A stretch of DNA of 64,000 nt from an uncultured Clostridia bacterium. GTDB taxonomy: Bacteria > Bacillota > Clostridia > TANB77 > CAG-465. Location of the stretch: contig CAKPAG010000002.1 of the NCBI GenBank assembly GCA_934132895.1, positions 75,657 to 139,656 of the forward strand, written 5' to 3'. Within the stretch, counting starts at the first letter, position 1, and each line of letters starts with the position of its first letter. The position numbers and the translations under genes are program-made. Below the pieces are notes generated by a model. It was not told where the DNA came from. It searched no databases and saw only the letters and a list, made by a program, of their open reading frames with translations. Below are positions 33,202 to 41,664 of this stretch, one piece after another.

Positions 33202-35155
33202 TTACTTGGCATTTTTTAAGTCTTCTATAAAATCTCTTAATGTTGCTGCTTTTTCAAATTCATATTTTCTTGCATATGCCATCATTTCTTGAGTTAATCT
33301 TTCTATTGTTTCTTCTAATGTTTCTCCTTTTTTAACTTCTATGTTTTCTTTTTCTTCTGCATCGAATGTTGCCTTTATACTATCTCTTATATCTTTTTTT
33401 ATTGTCTTAGGAACAATTCCATGTTCTTTGTTATATTTCATTTGTATATCTCTTCTTCTATTTGTTTCATGAATTGCTTTTTCCATAGAATCAGTTAATT
33501 CATCTGCATACATTATAACGTGACCGTTTGAATTTCTCGCTGCTCTTCCTATTGTTTGTATTAACGACCTTTCACTTCTTAAAAATCCTTCTTTATCGGC
33601 ATCAAGTATAGCAACAAGTGATACCTCAGGTATATCTAAGCCTTCTCTTAAAAGGTTTATTCCAACTAATACATCAAATTTACCGAAGTCTTAAATCCCT
33701 TATAATTTCCAGTCTATCTAAAGCTTCAATATCTGAATGCATATATCTTACTTTTATTTTTTTCTCTGATAAATAACTTGAAAGTTCTTCTGCCATTTTC
33801 TTTGTAAGTGTAGTAACTAGCACTCTTTCCCCACTTTCTATTACTTTATTTATATTTTCTATTAAATCTTCAATTTGTCCATCTGTTGGTTTTACAACAA
33901 TTTGTGGATCAAGCAATCCTGTAGGTCTAATAATTTGTTCAGCTACCAATTTTTGATGTTCTTTTTCATAATCAGCAGGTGTTGCACTTACAAATATTTT
34001 TTGTTTTACCTTTTTTTCCCATTCATCAAATCTTAAAGGTCTATTGTCTAATGCAGATGGAAGTCTAAATCCATTTTCTACTAAAGACTCTTTTCTTGCA
34101 CGGTCTCCATTATACATTCCTCTTATTTGTGGTATTGTAACATGAGATTCATCAATTACAAGCAAAAAATCGTCTCCTAGATAATCGAATAATGTATATG
34201 GAGTACTTCCTGGCTTTCTTCCTCCAAGTACAGCTGAATAGTTTTCTATTCCTTGACAAAATCCAGTCTCTTGTAGCATTTCAATATCAAAATTTGTTCT
34301 TTGTTCAATCCTATATGCTTCTACTACTTTTCCGTTATCCTTGAAATACTTTATTCTTTCTTCTAATTCTTCTTTTATCTTTCCTATTGCTTCGTTAATC
34401 TTTTCTTTAGGCATTACATAGTGTGATTTTGGATATATAAGTTCGTGTTTTGAAGTCTTTAATACCTTTCCTGTTACCGCTTCTATTAAACATATTCTAT
34501 CTATTTCATCTCCAAAAAATTCTAGCCTTATTGCTTCCTCACTATTTTCAGCTGGAAATATATCTACTATATCTCCCTTTACTCTAAAGTTTCCTCTAAA
34601 AAACTCCATGTCACTTCTTACATATTGCATTTCAACTAATTTTGTAAGTATTTCATCTCTTTTTATCTTCATTCCCGGTCTTACTGATAGTACCATATTA
34701 GAGTAGTCATCTGGTGAACCTAAAGAGTAAATTGCAGATACACTGGCAATTATTATAACATCTTTACGTTCAAAAAGAGCAGCAGTTGCACTATGTCTTA
34801 ATTTATCTATTTCATCATTTATACTACTATCTTTTTCAATATATGTATCAGTTGAGGCAATATATGCTTCAGGTTGATAATAATCATAATAAGAAATAAA
34901 ATATTCTACTGCATTTTCAGGAAAAAATTCTTTAAATTCACTGTATAACTGTCCTGCCAGTGTTTTATTATGTGTCATAATTATTGTAGGTTTATTTACT
35001 TCTTTTATTACATTTGCTATTGTAAAAGTTTTACCCGAACCTGTCACTCCAAGCAAGGTTTCTGCATCATAACCTTTTTTTATTCCATCTACCAATTTTT
35101 TTATTGCCTCTGGTTGATCACCAGTAGGTTTAAAATTCGAATGTAATTTAAACAT
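33202..35155 (-). CDS. uvrB: Excinuclease ABC subunit UvrB, needs +1 frameshift
   Basis: DNA-damage-recognition helicase of nucleotide excision repair. The first 490 codons carry LLGVTGSGKTFTIANVI (Walker A), the YYDYYQPEAYI hairpin, LLVIDESHVT and VLVTTLTKKMAEELSSYL. At 33683-33685 the frame reads AGA CUU CGG then TAA. Skipping one C (33685) gives CUU GGU AAA UUU GAU (L-G-K-F-D-V-LVGINLLREGLDIPE), continuing through helicase motifs V/VI to the UvrC-binding coiled coil (EKAATLRDFI) at 33202. The total is 650 aa, normal. Confidence 0.94.
33682..33688 (-). other. +1 recoding site in uvrB (CUU-C-GGU)
   Basis: Zero frame: CUU CGG UAA (stop directly after CGG). Required: CUU, skip C, GGU AAA UUU (L-G-K-F). 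This is the only site of the four where GGU rather than GGA is reached. Confidence 0.8.
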
Positions 35156-35192
35156 TTTTTCCTCCTTTTCACTTCTTATTAATATGTTCTAA

Positions 35193-35894
35193 TCAATAAA
35201 TTTCTAAATCATAATCGTCTTTTACTTTACTTACTTTTTCTTCATGTGAATGTACTACTTTTTCTATTTCATTATTTATTTTAAATATTCCTTCTGTTAT
35301 TCCTTTTAAATCTGCTTTCTCACTAATAAAATCAGCTTGATTTTTTGCCTCATCTTTACTATTAACTGGGCATACAACAAATCCATTAGCTTTCTTTTTT
35401 ACATATTTCATTGCTAAAGAGTCATTTCTACCATTGCCACAATATATTGCTGTTTTTAACCTTCCTTTTTCAGAATAATACTCGCACCAATTCATAACAT
35501 AGCTTTCTTTACCATATAAAGAGACATCAGCATCTTTACATTTAATTGGAGGTTTAAATGGTACTACTTTATTATTAAATTTTTTATAACTAGAGCTAAC
35601 CCCTATTTCAGGTGTACAAGTTCCACCTTCTATTTCTTTTATACGAGTTTTCTCCTGGTTTTTAATATTGTACCTTATAATATTTGTATCAATATCATCA
35701 ATTGTTTTTTCCATTTGTTTTTCAAATACAGGAGAAACCAAGTGAATATGAACCTCTGCACCAGTAATACTTTGCATTCTTTCTATTTGTTCTAAAAGCC
35801 CATACATATCTTCTTCAGCATATCTTCCTTCTTCGTCATTTAAAATAGTCCCTTCTAAATCCGAAAATAGCAAGATTACTTTTTTATCTTCCAT
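35193..35894 (-). CDS. HAD-superfamily hydrolase-like protein
   Basis: 233 aa. LLFSDLEGTILND is a HAD motif I with D-x-E in place of the usual D-x-D, and IYCGNGRNDSLAMKYVK is the motif IV GxGxND region. The substrate is unknown. The altered motif I may reduce phosphatase activity. It lies between the DUF4186 gene and uvrB with short spacers, probably one operon. Confidence 0.7.
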   Translation of the reverse strand: MEDKKVILLFSDLEGTILNDEEGRYAEEDMYGLLEQIERMQSITGAEVHIHLVSPVFEKQMEKTIDDIDTNIIRYNIKNQEKTRIKEIEGGTCTPEIGVSSSYKKFNNKVVPFKPPIKCKDADVSLYGKESYVMNWCEYYSEKGRLKTAIYCGNGRNDSLAMKYVKKKANGFVVCPVNSKDEAKNQADFISEKADLKGITEGIFKINNEIEKVVHSHEEKVSKVKDDYDLEIY

Positions 35895-35913
35895 AACGAT
35901 TTTTATCCCCTCT

Positions 35914-36273
35914 TTAACCTTTCATTTGATTTTCGATCCATTTCATTATAACAAAAACTATATAGTCTATTTCATCATCATTTAACTCTCTTCCTTGAGG
36001 AATTTTATGCCATTTGTATAAGCAGCCTCTACAACAAGTTGCCGTTGCATGCTCAGCAATAAACACAGGATGTCCTCTCATAGGAGTTTGTTTACCATCA
36101 TTTTTAGGATAAGCTTCTGAAAGTCTTTTTTTAATAAAATCATAAGCATGTTCCTTTATTTTATCCATCCCTTTTTCTTTTATATATAGCTTATCTTTTT
36201 CTTTTAATCTAAAACTACTTCTAAACTTAGATTTTTTTAAGTTTTCAAATAATATATCTACATTGCTTATCAT
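35914..36273 (-). CDS. DUF4186 family protein
   Basis: 119 aa. FRSSFRLKEKDKLYIKEKG, then GHPVFIAEHATATCCRGCLY and KWHKIPQGRELNDDEIDYIV match the DUF4186 pattern, with two adjacent Cys plus one more (CCRGC) and His residues that may bind metal. Its function is unknown. It starts three bases after folD. Confidence 0.78.
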   Translation of the reverse strand: MISNVDILFENLKKSKFRSSFRLKEKDKLYIKEKGMDKIKEHAYDFIKKRLSEAYPKNDGKQTPMRGHPVFIAEHATATCCRGCLYKWHKIPQGRELNDDEIDYIVFVIMKWIENQMKG

Positions 36274-36276
36274 AAA

Positions 36277-37113
36277 TTATTTTTCTTTCCTCTTTAATGC
36301 AGAGTCTAATACATGTTCTACCAAAACTGAATTTGTAACCATTCCTACGCCTCCAGGGACAGGAGTAATAGCTTTAACTATATCAGATACATTATCGTAA
36401 TCTACGTCTCCACACATATTTCCATTTTCATCTACATTTATTCCAATATCAATTACTACCATATTATTATTTACCATATCAGAAGTAACTAAATTTTTTC
36501 TTCCTACAGCAGAACATACAATATCAGAATTTTCTACCATTTTCTTTAAATCATTAGTTTTAGAATGGCACACTGTTACAGTTGCACCTCTTGCAAGTAT
36601 AGACATAAATAATGGTTTTCCTATTATATTACTTCTACCTATAACAGTAACATTTTTTCCTTTTAAATCAATGTTATAATAATCAAACATTTTTAATACT
36701 GCTTCTGATGTACAAGGAATAGTAGCCTTTTCTCCTGAATAAAGCTTTGCCATGTTTATATATCCTACGCCATCTACATCTTTTCTTTCATCTATTTCAA
36801 GTTTTATAGTTTGAGAAATTTTATCTGTTAATTTTCCCATAATGATTATTCCATCTACATTTTTATCCTTGTTATAATCTCTAAACTTTTCTATAAATTC
36901 TTGCTCGTTTTCTTCTTCTACGACTTCACAAGATATTGTATTTTTTTCACATTTTTTCAAAATAGTATTTTTATACGCATAGTCATCACTTGAAGCATTA
37001 AACATCATTACAAATAGCACTGGTTCAATACTCATTTTATCTAATAACTTTCTTTTGATTGCTACATTTTCATTTATACTCTTTATTACTTCTTTTCCAA
37101 GTAAATTTTGCAT
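36277..37113 (-). CDS. folD: Bifunctional methylenetetrahydrofolate dehydrogenase/cyclohydrolase FolD
   Basis: 278 aa, normal length. It has the VDGVGYINMAKLYSG segment, the Rossmann motif GRSNIIGKPLFMSIL and the C-terminal TPVPGGVGMVTNSVL. It interconverts 5,10-methylene-, methenyl- and 10-formyl-THF in the cytosol. The adjacent upstream cyclodeaminase would supply methenyl-THF from formimino-THF, so the pair forms a short one-carbon route. Confidence 0.93.
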   Translation of the reverse strand: MQNLLGKEVIKSINENVAIKRKLLDKMSIEPVLFVMMFNASSDDYAYKNTILKKCEKNTISCEVVEEENEQEFIEKFRDYNKDKNVDGIIIMGKLTDKISQTIKLEIDERKDVDGVGYINMAKLYSGEKATIPCTSEAVLKMFDYYNIDLKGKNVTVIGRSNIIGKPLFMSILARGATVTVCHSKTNDLKKMVENSDIVCSAVGRKNLVTSDMVNNNMVVIDIGINVDENGNMCGDVDYDNVSDIVKAITPVPGGVGMVTNSVLVEHVLDSALKRKEK

Positions 37114-37135
37114 TAAGTTCCCTCCTATTAATTAT

Positions 37136-37747
37136 TTATTTTAAGCTATTTTTTACTTCTTCAAATATTTTATCTGAAATATCTAAATACTTTTCTAATA
37201 CATCATTTGCTCTTTTTTCTAATTTTTCTTTTTCCTCTTTATCACTTATACATTTAGTATTTATATATACATTTAATGAAGCACTTTCAATACATGCTCT
37301 TGCACATGAAGCAGCTACTCCTACATCACTTATAACGATAGAAGATGATTGATGTAATAGCTTAGCTAACATATCTAACGTATCTTTACATAGTTCCATT
37401 ACCTCAAGTGGAACTATTGCTGCATTTTTTAGTAATGGATTTAATATATCTTGCTTAGTTTTTCCATCTTCGTTAAAATCTTTAGGTAAAGAATATGCTT
37501 GAGATAATGGATAAAAAACTTCCGCATCCTTTTTTATATACTCTTCAAATTTTAGAATATTTTCGTTAAACTTATTTAAAAATTCTGTATTTTCTTCATC
37601 ATACTCTAAAAACTTTTTCTTTCCTATTGTATAGTTGCATACCATTGAGCCCAAAGCATTTGTTAAAGCACCTAAAAGTGCTGCTACTCCGCCACCGCCT
37701 GGTATAGGCTTTTTAGCAGCTAAATCTTTCAAAAATTCTTCATTCAT
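37136..37747 (-). CDS. Formiminotetrahydrofolate cyclodeaminase-like protein (FTCD C-terminal family)
   Basis: 203 aa, all helical. The start FLKDLAAKKPIPGGGGVAAL followed by GALTNALGSMVCNYTIGKKK is the FTCD_C/FchA signature. It converts 5-formimino-THF to 5,10-methenyl-THF with release of ammonia. The ATG at 37745-37747 follows GGGAG; the longer GTG reading overlaps that site. It is first of a probable operon with folD, DUF4186, HAD, uvrB and the CNNM gene. Confidence 0.88.
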   Translation of the reverse strand: MNEEFLKDLAAKKPIPGGGGVAALLGALTNALGSMVCNYTIGKKKFLEYDEENTEFLNKFNENILKFEEYIKKDAEVFYPLSQAYSLPKDFNEDGKTKQDILNPLLKNAAIVPLEVMELCKDTLDMLAKLLHQSSSIVISDVGVAASCARACIESASLNVYINTKCISDKEEKEKLEKRANDVLEKYLDISDKIFEEVKNSLK

Positions 37748-37782
37748 TTTATCTCCCACTTTCCTTTTGTTTTTTCAGTAAT

Positions 37783-37811
37783 ATTCTACCATTTTTTATA
37801 TATTAAATCAA
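37783..37811 (-). promoter_or_regulatory. Promoter of the cyclodeaminase-folD-uvrB operon
   Basis: TTGATT (37806-37811), 17 bases, TAGAAT (37783-37788) on the minus strand. Confidence 0.65.
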
Positions 37812-37850
37812 TATTAACATTATTTTTACCTTCAAGTCATATATATTAAT

Positions 37851-38375
37851 ATGATAGTTTTTAAAATAATTGGTATATTATTATTTTTAGTATTACTTAC
37901 ACTTGCTAATGTTACTATTTTTAAATTAGTTTTGTACTTAAAAAAAAGCAATATATATAACAGTAATTCATTAATTTTCCCTTGTATATTTAATAGCATT
38001 CAAACGTTTATTATATTAGTATTTGCAAATCATCTAATAACAAACGTACTAGAAATTAATATTACAGATAAAAATATATATTTAAGTCTAAAAGAATATA
38101 TATTTCCTATTTTATTAATAACTCTAGGTATGATATTATTGTTTATCTCATTTCAAGCTATATCATACATGTTAATAAATAAATCTCATACTGGTTTTAG
38201 AAAAAAATATGATCCATATAGTTATTATGAAACATCACTTGTTCCATATTCATATTCTAAAGATATATCACTATATGAATCATTATTGTTAAGCCTTATG
38301 TCTTTTATTATAACATTACTTCCTTTTTCTTTTACTCTAGTTATAGGAGTGAAAATATTTAGTGTTTTTGTTTAA
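37851..38375 (+). CDS. Unknown four-helix membrane protein
   Basis: 174 aa with four hydrophobic segments (about 3-28, 41-63, 83-110, 145-173) and a short polar loop with Tyr-rich sequence (DPYSYYETSLVPYSYSKDIS) before the last. The family is not recognised. No clear Shine-Dalgarno is seen before the ATG. It is a single gene, converging on recG with a four-base gap and no obvious terminator. Confidence 0.65.
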   Translation: MIVFKIIGILLFLVLLTLANVTIFKLVLYLKKSNIYNSNSLIFPCIFNSIQTFIILVFANHLITNVLEINITDKNIYLSLKEYIFPILLITLGMILLFISFQAISYMLINKSHTGFRKKYDPYSYYETSLVPYSYSKDISLYESLLLSLMSFIITLLPFSFTLVIGVKIFSVFV

Positions 38376-38378
38376 TAT

Positions 38379-40430
38379 TTAAGTAGCTATATTTATGAGT
38401 TTATCTCCAAACTTATCAAATAAAGCTTCTTTTATTTTTCTATTTTCAGGCTTTTCTAAATACTTATCTTCTTCTATTATTTTTTTAGCTGCCTCCTGAG
38501 AATTTTTTAGTATATTAATATCTTTAAGTAAATTAGCAAGTTTAAATTCTGGCAAACCAGATTGTCTTATACCAAAGAAATCTCCAGGGCCCCTTAATTC
38601 TAAGTCCTTTTCTGCTATATCAAAGCCACTATTACTTTTTTCCATTATTTTAAGTCTTTCTCTTGCCTTTAAAGACCTATTAGAACTTTTTAAAATACAA
38701 TATGACTCAAAGTTTCCTCTTCCAACTCTTCCTCTTAACTGATGCAACGCAGCAAGTCCAAATCTATCTGCATTTTCTATAACCATAACTGTAGCATTGC
38801 TTACACTTATACCTACTTCTATTACTGTAGTTGAAATCAAAATCTTAATTTCGTTATTTTTAAACCTTTGCATTATTTCATCTTTTTCTTTGTTTTTCAT
38901 TTTACCATGCAAAAATTCAACTTCTACATCTTTAAAGAAACCATTTTTGTACTTCTCATAGACCTCTTCTACTGATTCTAGTTCAAGTGTTTCGTTATTT
39001 TCAACAAGCGGACATACCACATATACCTGTCTTCCAGCATTTATATTTTTCATTATAAAATTATTTATTCTTGCTTCATATGTTTCATCCACAGCATAAG
39101 TTTTTACAGGTGTTCTTCCAGGTGGCATTTCGTCAATAATAGAAAGATCTAAATCACCGTAAAGCATAATTGCAAGTGACCTTGGTATTGGGGTTGCAGT
39201 CATAACTAAGGTATCAACTGATTTTCCTTTATTTGAAAGTTTCATTCTTTGATTAACTCCAAATCTATGTTGCTCATCTGTTATTACTAAACTTAAATTA
39301 TTGAATTTTATATTGTCTTCTATTATAGAATGGGTTCCAATTAAAATATTTATTTCATTATTTTCTAACCTTTCAATAATTTTCTCTTTATTTTTCTTTG
39401 TAGTACTTGACGTTATTATTTCTACTGTCATTCCAAGCTTTTCAAAATATGGTTTTAACTCGTTATAATGTTGATTTGCAAGAATAGTAGTTGGTGCCAT
39501 CATAGCTGCTTGATAACCATTTTTTACAGCAATATACATTGCTATAGCAGCTACCATTGTTTTTCCGCATCCAACATCTCCCTGAACCAATCTATTCATT
39601 AGTTTATCAGAAGATAAATCCTTAGTTATTTCTGTTATTACTTTTTTTTGAGCATTAGTTAGTTCAAATGGTAATAGTGATTTAAACTCATCCCAATTTA
39701 CATTTTCATATTTACTTTCTTTTTTTAAACCTAAACTATTATTTTTTAGTGTCATAAGTGCAAGTTGAAGTAAAAATAATTCTTCGAAAATAATTCTATT
39801 TCTTGACCTTTCCACAGCATTAAAATCTTTTGGAAAGTGTATATTATGTGTAGCATAATTTATTTCACTCAAATTATATTTTTTTCTAAAGTCATCACTA
39901 AAAGTTTCAGCTAATTTGAATTCATTTTCAAATACGGTATTTTCTAGTTTAAACAAATAATTTTGAGTAATTCCTGCAGTTAAAGTATATATAGGATAAA
40001 TACCTTTTATTTTCTCCAATTCACTTAAATTATATATTTCAGGATTATCTACAACTTTTCTACCATACTCTATTTCAACCTTTCCGTAAAAAATATATTT
40101 CATACCAATTTTTAATCTATCTTTTATATATTTTTGATTAAACCATGTAAGCTTACAACTATCAGTATCATCAGAAACAAAAGTATGTAGTATTGTTAAG
40201 TTTTTTCTTATTCTTTGTAATTTTACATCAGTATCTATACAACCTATGAACAAAGCATATTCGCCATCTGAAAATTCAGATATATTTTTTAAATTTCTTC
40301 TATCTTCGTAACTTCTAGGATAGTACTCTATTAAGTCTTTTATATTATTTATTCCAAGTTTATTTAAAAGTAGAGATTTAGCAGGTCCAACTCCTTTTAA
40401 ATATTTGATGTCATTTTTAATATCAAACAT
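38379..40430 (-). CDS. recG: ATP-dependent DNA helicase RecG
   Basis: 683 aa. The N-terminal wedge domain (YLKGVGPAKSLLLNKLGI, YYPRSYEDRR) is followed by a superfamily 2 helicase: LVQGDVGCGKTMVAAIAMYI, MAPTTILANQHYNEL, ITDEQHRFG and LRGRVGRGNFESYC, with the TRG region near the end (DFFGIRQSGLPEF). It remodels stalled replication forks. The start is the ATG at 40428-40430 after GGTGAT; the longer reading adds five residues. Confidence 0.95.
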   Translation of the reverse strand: MFDIKNDIKYLKGVGPAKSLLLNKLGINNIKDLIEYYPRSYEDRRNLKNISEFSDGEYALFIGCIDTDVKLQRIRKNLTILHTFVSDDTDSCKLTWFNQKYIKDRLKIGMKYIFYGKVEIEYGRKVVDNPEIYNLSELEKIKGIYPIYTLTAGITQNYLFKLENTVFENEFKLAETFSDDFRKKYNLSEINYATHNIHFPKDFNAVERSRNRIIFEELFLLQLALMTLKNNSLGLKKESKYENVNWDEFKSLLPFELTNAQKKVITEITKDLSSDKLMNRLVQGDVGCGKTMVAAIAMYIAVKNGYQAAMMAPTTILANQHYNELKPYFEKLGMTVEIITSSTTKKNKEKIIERLENNEINILIGTHSIIEDNIKFNNLSLVITDEQHRFGVNQRMKLSNKGKSVDTLVMTATPIPRSLAIMLYGDLDLSIIDEMPPGRTPVKTYAVDETYEARINNFIMKNINAGRQVYVVCPLVENNETLELESVEEVYEKYKNGFFKDVEVEFLHGKMKNKEKDEIMQRFKNNEIKILISTTVIEVGISVSNATVMVIENADRFGLAALHQLRGRVGRGNFESYCILKSSNRSLKARERLKIMEKSNSGFDIAEKDLELRGPGDFFGIRQSGLPEFKLANLLKDINILKNSQEAAKKIIEEDKYLEKPENRKIKEALFDKFGDKLINIAT

Positions 40431-40554
40431 ATAATAAATCACCACTATTATTATACATCAAAACATATGTTTATTCAATAATAAAAAACAAATTTAGCGA
40501 AAAATGATAAAAATAGAACTTAAAGAGTATAATATTTTTTTTAAAATGTAAAAT

Positions 40555-40595
40555 AAAAAGGCCTTCCTATCATTATGACGGAGAAAGGCTTTTTT
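40555..40595 (-). terminator. Terminator of the second toxN
   Basis: AAAAAAGCCTTT / AAGGCCTTTTT stem with a 20-base loop, ending in a T run on the minus strand. Confidence 0.75.
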
Positions 40596-40644
40596 AATAC
40601 ATACATCTTATAGTCTTTAATATCATGAATAACAAATTTTTTTA

Positions 40645-41154
40645 TTATTTTTCTAATGTATACTCTATACACTTTTTTTCTAATAATTTAAAATTACAGC
40701 ACCTATTCTTTACACTTTCTGGTAAATTATTATTAATAAACGAATTATATAATTTAAAAGATTTATTTTTAACTAGAGAATAATTTGCATTTAACCAAGA
40801 TAATTGTTCTTTTAATAATTTTTGATATTTCATTTCAGAAACTGTTAATGTTTCTTTAGTCAAATCTATTAAATTATAATTTTCCTTATTTACAGGAATC
40901 ATATTATTAAAATTAACTGCACCTAATTCACCACTTTTAATTTTTATAAAGTCTATGGTATTTTTCATTTTTAAATGTTTGATCTTGGGACTAGACAAAG
41001 GTGCAAAATACTCACAAGTATCTATTTTAAATAAGATTCCTATAAATGGTCTTAACTCTTTTTCAGACTTATTATATGGTACTTTACTATCAAATTTTCT
41101 CAAATAGTCACAATAGTCTGAATTAACTTTTACTATTTTTAAGTTTAAAATCAT
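40645..41154 (-). CDS. toxN: Type III toxin-antitoxin endoribonuclease (ToxN/AbiQ family), second copy
   Basis: 169 aa, same family as the toxin at 30354: YCDYLRKFDSKVPYNK, FIGILFKIDTCEYFAPLSSP and a final FKLLEKKCIEYTLEK. AGGAGG precedes the ATG. Three antitoxin-like 35-base repeats and a terminator lie upstream on the same strand. Unlike the first system, a 26-codon frame with its own consensus promoter and an inverted repeat over the -10 lies between antitoxin and toxin. Confidence 0.82.
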   Translation of the reverse strand: MILNLKIVKVNSDYCDYLRKFDSKVPYNKSEKELRPFIGILFKIDTCEYFAPLSSPKIKHLKMKNTIDFIKIKSGELGAVNFNNMIPVNKENYNLIDLTKETLTVSEMKYQKLLKEQLSWLNANYSLVKNKSFKLYNSFINNNLPESVKNRCCNFKLLEKKCIEYTLEK

Positions 41155-41188
41155 TTTTCTTCCTCCTAAAAAATTTAGCTATTACTTA

Positions 41189-41269
41189 CTAAATGCATAA
41201 ACTATATGTTTTAGTAGTATGCAACAAAAAATCATCTAACACAGCTTTATTTAGTTTAGTTAGTTTCAT
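41189..41269 (-). CDS. 26-aa leader peptide or small protein before toxN
   Basis: ATG at 41267-41269 with a very strong GGGAGGTGAT ribosome site opens MKLTKLNKAVLDDFLLHTTK plus six residues, ending in TAG 35 bases before toxN. It could be a leader peptide controlling toxN translation, or a small protein antitoxin. Short complementary segments (ACTAAA / TTTAGT) near its end could hide or free the toxN ribosome site. Confidence 0.55.
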   Translation of the reverse strand: MKLTKLNKAVLDDFLLHTTKTYSLCI

Positions 41270-41290
41270 TTTGTATCACCTCCCGACAAT

Positions 41291-41327
41291 TTGTGTTCAT
41301 TATAACACAACATCAAAGAGATGTAAA
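41291..41327 (-). promoter_or_regulatory. Promoter with operator-like inverted repeat
   Basis: TTTACA (41322-41327), 17 bases, TATAAT (41299-41304). A perfect 7-bp inverted repeat TTGTGTT / AACACAA (41291-41310) covers the -10 and the start point, a typical repressor site. Confidence 0.65.
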
Positions 41328-41392
41328 TAGTTTTGGAGAAAAAATGTTCTTTTTTCTGTTTGATATGAATTTATTATTATATAAAATTATAA

Positions 41393-41418
41393 GAGATTAG
41401 AGTTTAGTCTCTAATCTC
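41393..41418 (-). terminator. Terminator after the antitoxin repeats
   Basis: Perfect 10-bp stem GAGATTAGAG / CTCTAATCTC directly after the third repeat on the minus strand, followed by TTATAATTTTAT. Confidence 0.7.
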
Positions 41419-41419
41419 A

Positions 41420-41524
41420 CTTTTTTAAGTTCCACTTAATGGCTGGATTCACCGCTTTTTTAAGTTCCGTTTATGGCCGGATTCACCGCTTTTTTAAGTT
41501 CCAATTTAATGGCTGGATTCACCA
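41420..41524 (-). ncRNA. toxI: Type III antitoxin RNA: three tandem 34-36 base repeats
   Basis: Units at 41420-41454, 41455-41488 and 41489-41524 plus a partial fourth. On the minus strand each reads GGTGAATCC(A/G)GCCAT, a variable A/T stretch, then GGAACTTAAAAAAG. Length and number resemble the antiQ repeats of AbiQ (35 bases, just under three units). The sequence differs from the ToxI at 30921, so cross-inhibition between the two systems is not expected. Confidence 0.72.
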
Positions 41525-41664
41525 CTTTTTTTATGCTAATAAATATCAATATTATTATATGCAATATCGATATTTATATTGCTTCTATACTAATAATATA
41601 CCATATTATTGCTAAGTTTTCAATATTTTTTTTTAAAAATCAAAAAATTCCAAATTATTTGCTA

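Noticed and set aside
24067..35155. Reading trmD, ffh, murD and uvrB as pseudogenes or as random sequencing indels
   Set aside because: All four are essential or near-essential, both halves are undamaged, and all four breaks have the same codon context and the same kind of change. Random errors or decay would vary in type and position.
41420..41524. CRISPR array
   Set aside because: The 34-36 base units are directly tandem with no unique spacers and lie next to a ToxN gene and terminator, so they fit a type III antitoxin RNA.
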